A DNA stretch of 64,000 nucleotides from Domibacillus tundrae. Lineage in GTDB: Bacteria; Bacillota; Bacilli; Bacillales; Domibacillaceae. Below are positions 63,057 to 64,000 of the stretch, piece by piece. Below the pieces are notes generated by a model. That model worked only from the letters and a program-made list of their open reading frames with translations, did not search any database and was not told the origin of the DNA. Each line of letters opens with the position of its first letter. Positions within the stretch are counted from its first letter, which is position 1. The position numbers and the translations under genes are program-made. Location of the stretch: positions 1-64,000 of the forward strand of contig NZ_LAJA01000020.1 of the NCBI RefSeq assembly GCF_000970675.1. The letters are read 5' to 3'.

Positions 63057-63410
63057 TTGTTGCCAAACGGATGCCACGGTTAAAAAACTACAAAAAAATA
63101 CCACCTCCGAAGAAGTGGCCTTTTGTAGAGAAACCGTGTTCCTGACGCTCTCTCAGGGGTTTTAACACCCTATGATTCCTACTGGGTTCGAACCAGCGAC
63201 CTCTACCCTGTCAAAGCGAAAGAAGCGGTATTCTTAATTTTAAATGTGAGAGGTCTTACCTTAATCATTTAAAAAACGTTGGTTTAACAAGGTTTAGAGA
63301 TTTTTAATTAGTGCAGGTTTTACCTGATAATTCGAAGGGCACCGTTTCGGCACCACAAACGGCACTACACTAAATCCCCTCTAAATAGTGATATGACAAG
63401 CTTCTTCTTT
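62780..63410. repeat. Right direct repeat of the 8.88-kb island unit
   Basis: Counterpart of 53900-54530; see that entry. Includes the hairpin CTACAAAAA..TTTTGTAG after the integrase stop, which should terminate it. Confidence 0.9.
63173..63215 (-). other. att-like core: 3' end of tRNA-Val(GAC), right
   Basis: Same 43-bp tRNA 3' end as at 54293, exactly 8,880 bp away. Here too the 5' half of the tRNA is lacking, so the intact tRNA must lie outside the window. Confidence 0.75.
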
Positions 63411-63727
63411 TTACCTCAATCCAAATAGAGGATTTGAGCACTGAATACTTTTAAAAGGTAATTAACTGGAAACTATAATTTTATCGATGTGTTCTTTTAC
63501 TTGTTGATAGATTTATTATTCATGTTATTTTCTACAATACCTTATTCTTAATATTTTCTTTTTACAAAAAGAAGTATAACAAAATATATTTTAGGGAAAG
63601 GGCTTCATGTTGAACTTATTAGATTCAATAAGTAAATTATGATGTTTAAATATCTGGTCTTTTTCATGAAAAGTTGAATCATAATTTACACTATAATCAG
63701 AAAAGCTATAGTTACCCAAGTTGGTAT
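63411..63727. other. AT-rich interval, no gene seen
   Basis: About 320 bases, very AT-rich, no ribosome site with an open frame. Possibly leader of further island genes to the right. Confidence 0.35.
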
Positions 63728-64000
63728 TTAAAGAGCATTGCTACTCCTTATTTTTGATTGTTCTATACGATCTTCAATTTCAAAACCGTCTCCGCAGGTT
63801 GGACAAACTATATACCAGGAAAAATCAGAAAGAACCTGGCGATGATAATTGTTCGTATGTTTGATGATTTTGTGCCCTTTATGGCTACAGTGAACTTTCA
63901 CCCAGAATTCATGACAGTTTGGACAGGTTAGGTAGTATTTTGGATAGCCGCTTCTTGTTAGGTGCTGTTCTATATGAACCTCCTCACATCCGCAGTTCCA
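63728..64000 (-). CDS. Zinc-ribbon-rich protein, partial (runs off the window)
   Basis: 90 codons open to the window edge on the minus strand, ending at TAA 63728. Cys/His pairs recur: NCGCEE, CPNCHEFW, HCSHKGHK and CPTCGDGFE. These suggest two or three zinc knuckles. This style is common in phage or plasmid proteins and nucleic-acid-binding accessory proteins. The N-terminus is not visible. It lies just outside the right island boundary. Confidence 0.55.
   Translation of the reverse strand, partial: WNCGCEEVHIEQHLTRSGYPKYYLTCPNCHEFWVKVHCSHKGHKIIKHTNNYHRQVLSDFSWYIVCPTCGDGFEIEDRIEQSKIRSSNAL

Overview
The window reads as a low-GC Gram-positive, spore-forming Bacillaceae chromosome. Evidence is strong AGGAGG-type ribosome sites, GTG/TTG starts, a complete ribDEBA-H operon behind an FMN riboswitch, a Tgl-type spore-coat transglutaminase, a YjzC-like protein, cre- and Fur-like operators, and NadK, DapF and SelO of Bacillus type. 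I cannot name the species. Core genes (about 5.2-24.7 kb) are GC-richer and compact; the rest is AT-rich, loosely packed and full of broken genes.

Layout. 0-5.2 kb: a scrapyard of prophage pieces (frameshifted tail protein, gp7-like head protein with an internal stop), a dead IS630 transposase, one intact PAS histidine kinase and the remains of a second kinase/regulator pair. 5.2-8.3 kb: alcohol oxidation operon (AdhT-type alcohol dehydrogenase, aldehyde dehydrogenase, DUF779) under probable CcpA control. 8.4-11.5 kb: PAP2 phosphatase, dapF, purine permease. 11.6-15.3 kb: riboflavin operon with FMN riboswitch; its promoter appears to lie in the 3' end of efeU. 15.3-19.1 kb: efeOBU iron uptake operon with Fur boxes. 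19.2-24.7 kb: a tRNA-like element with a Lys(CTT) anticodon, an acetyltransferase, a wrecked carotenoid desaturase, NAD kinase, an aldo/keto reductase-Gfo/Idh operon and a divergent AraC regulator. 24.8-53.5 kb: small spore/hypothetical genes, single metabolic genes (luciferase-like monooxygenase, methyltransferase, MRJP-like pseudogene, AlsT, SDR, Gpx, amidase/LysR, SelO, ferredoxin, L,D-transpeptidase, Tgl, SstT), and a fused haem-b/molybdopterin oxidoreductase.

53.9-63.4 kb is the most unusual part. An 8,880-bp unit is bounded by two near-identical direct repeats. Each repeat carries the 3' end of a tyrosine-integrase gene followed by the 3' end of a tRNA-Val(GAC), which looks like an att core. 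Inside, minus-strand accessory genes (racemase-like, EamA exporter, two unknowns, DUF4256, PadR-DUF1048, ArsR-VOC) follow one another, and five successive gaps plus the gap in front of the racemase gene each hold one copy, always in the same orientation, of an 80-90-bp repeat whose core is an intrinsic terminator. This looks like a gene-plus-terminator cassette array inside a tRNA-targeted island.

Many genes carry single-base lesions. Several are in or next to homopolymers, so some may be sequencing error rather than true decay.
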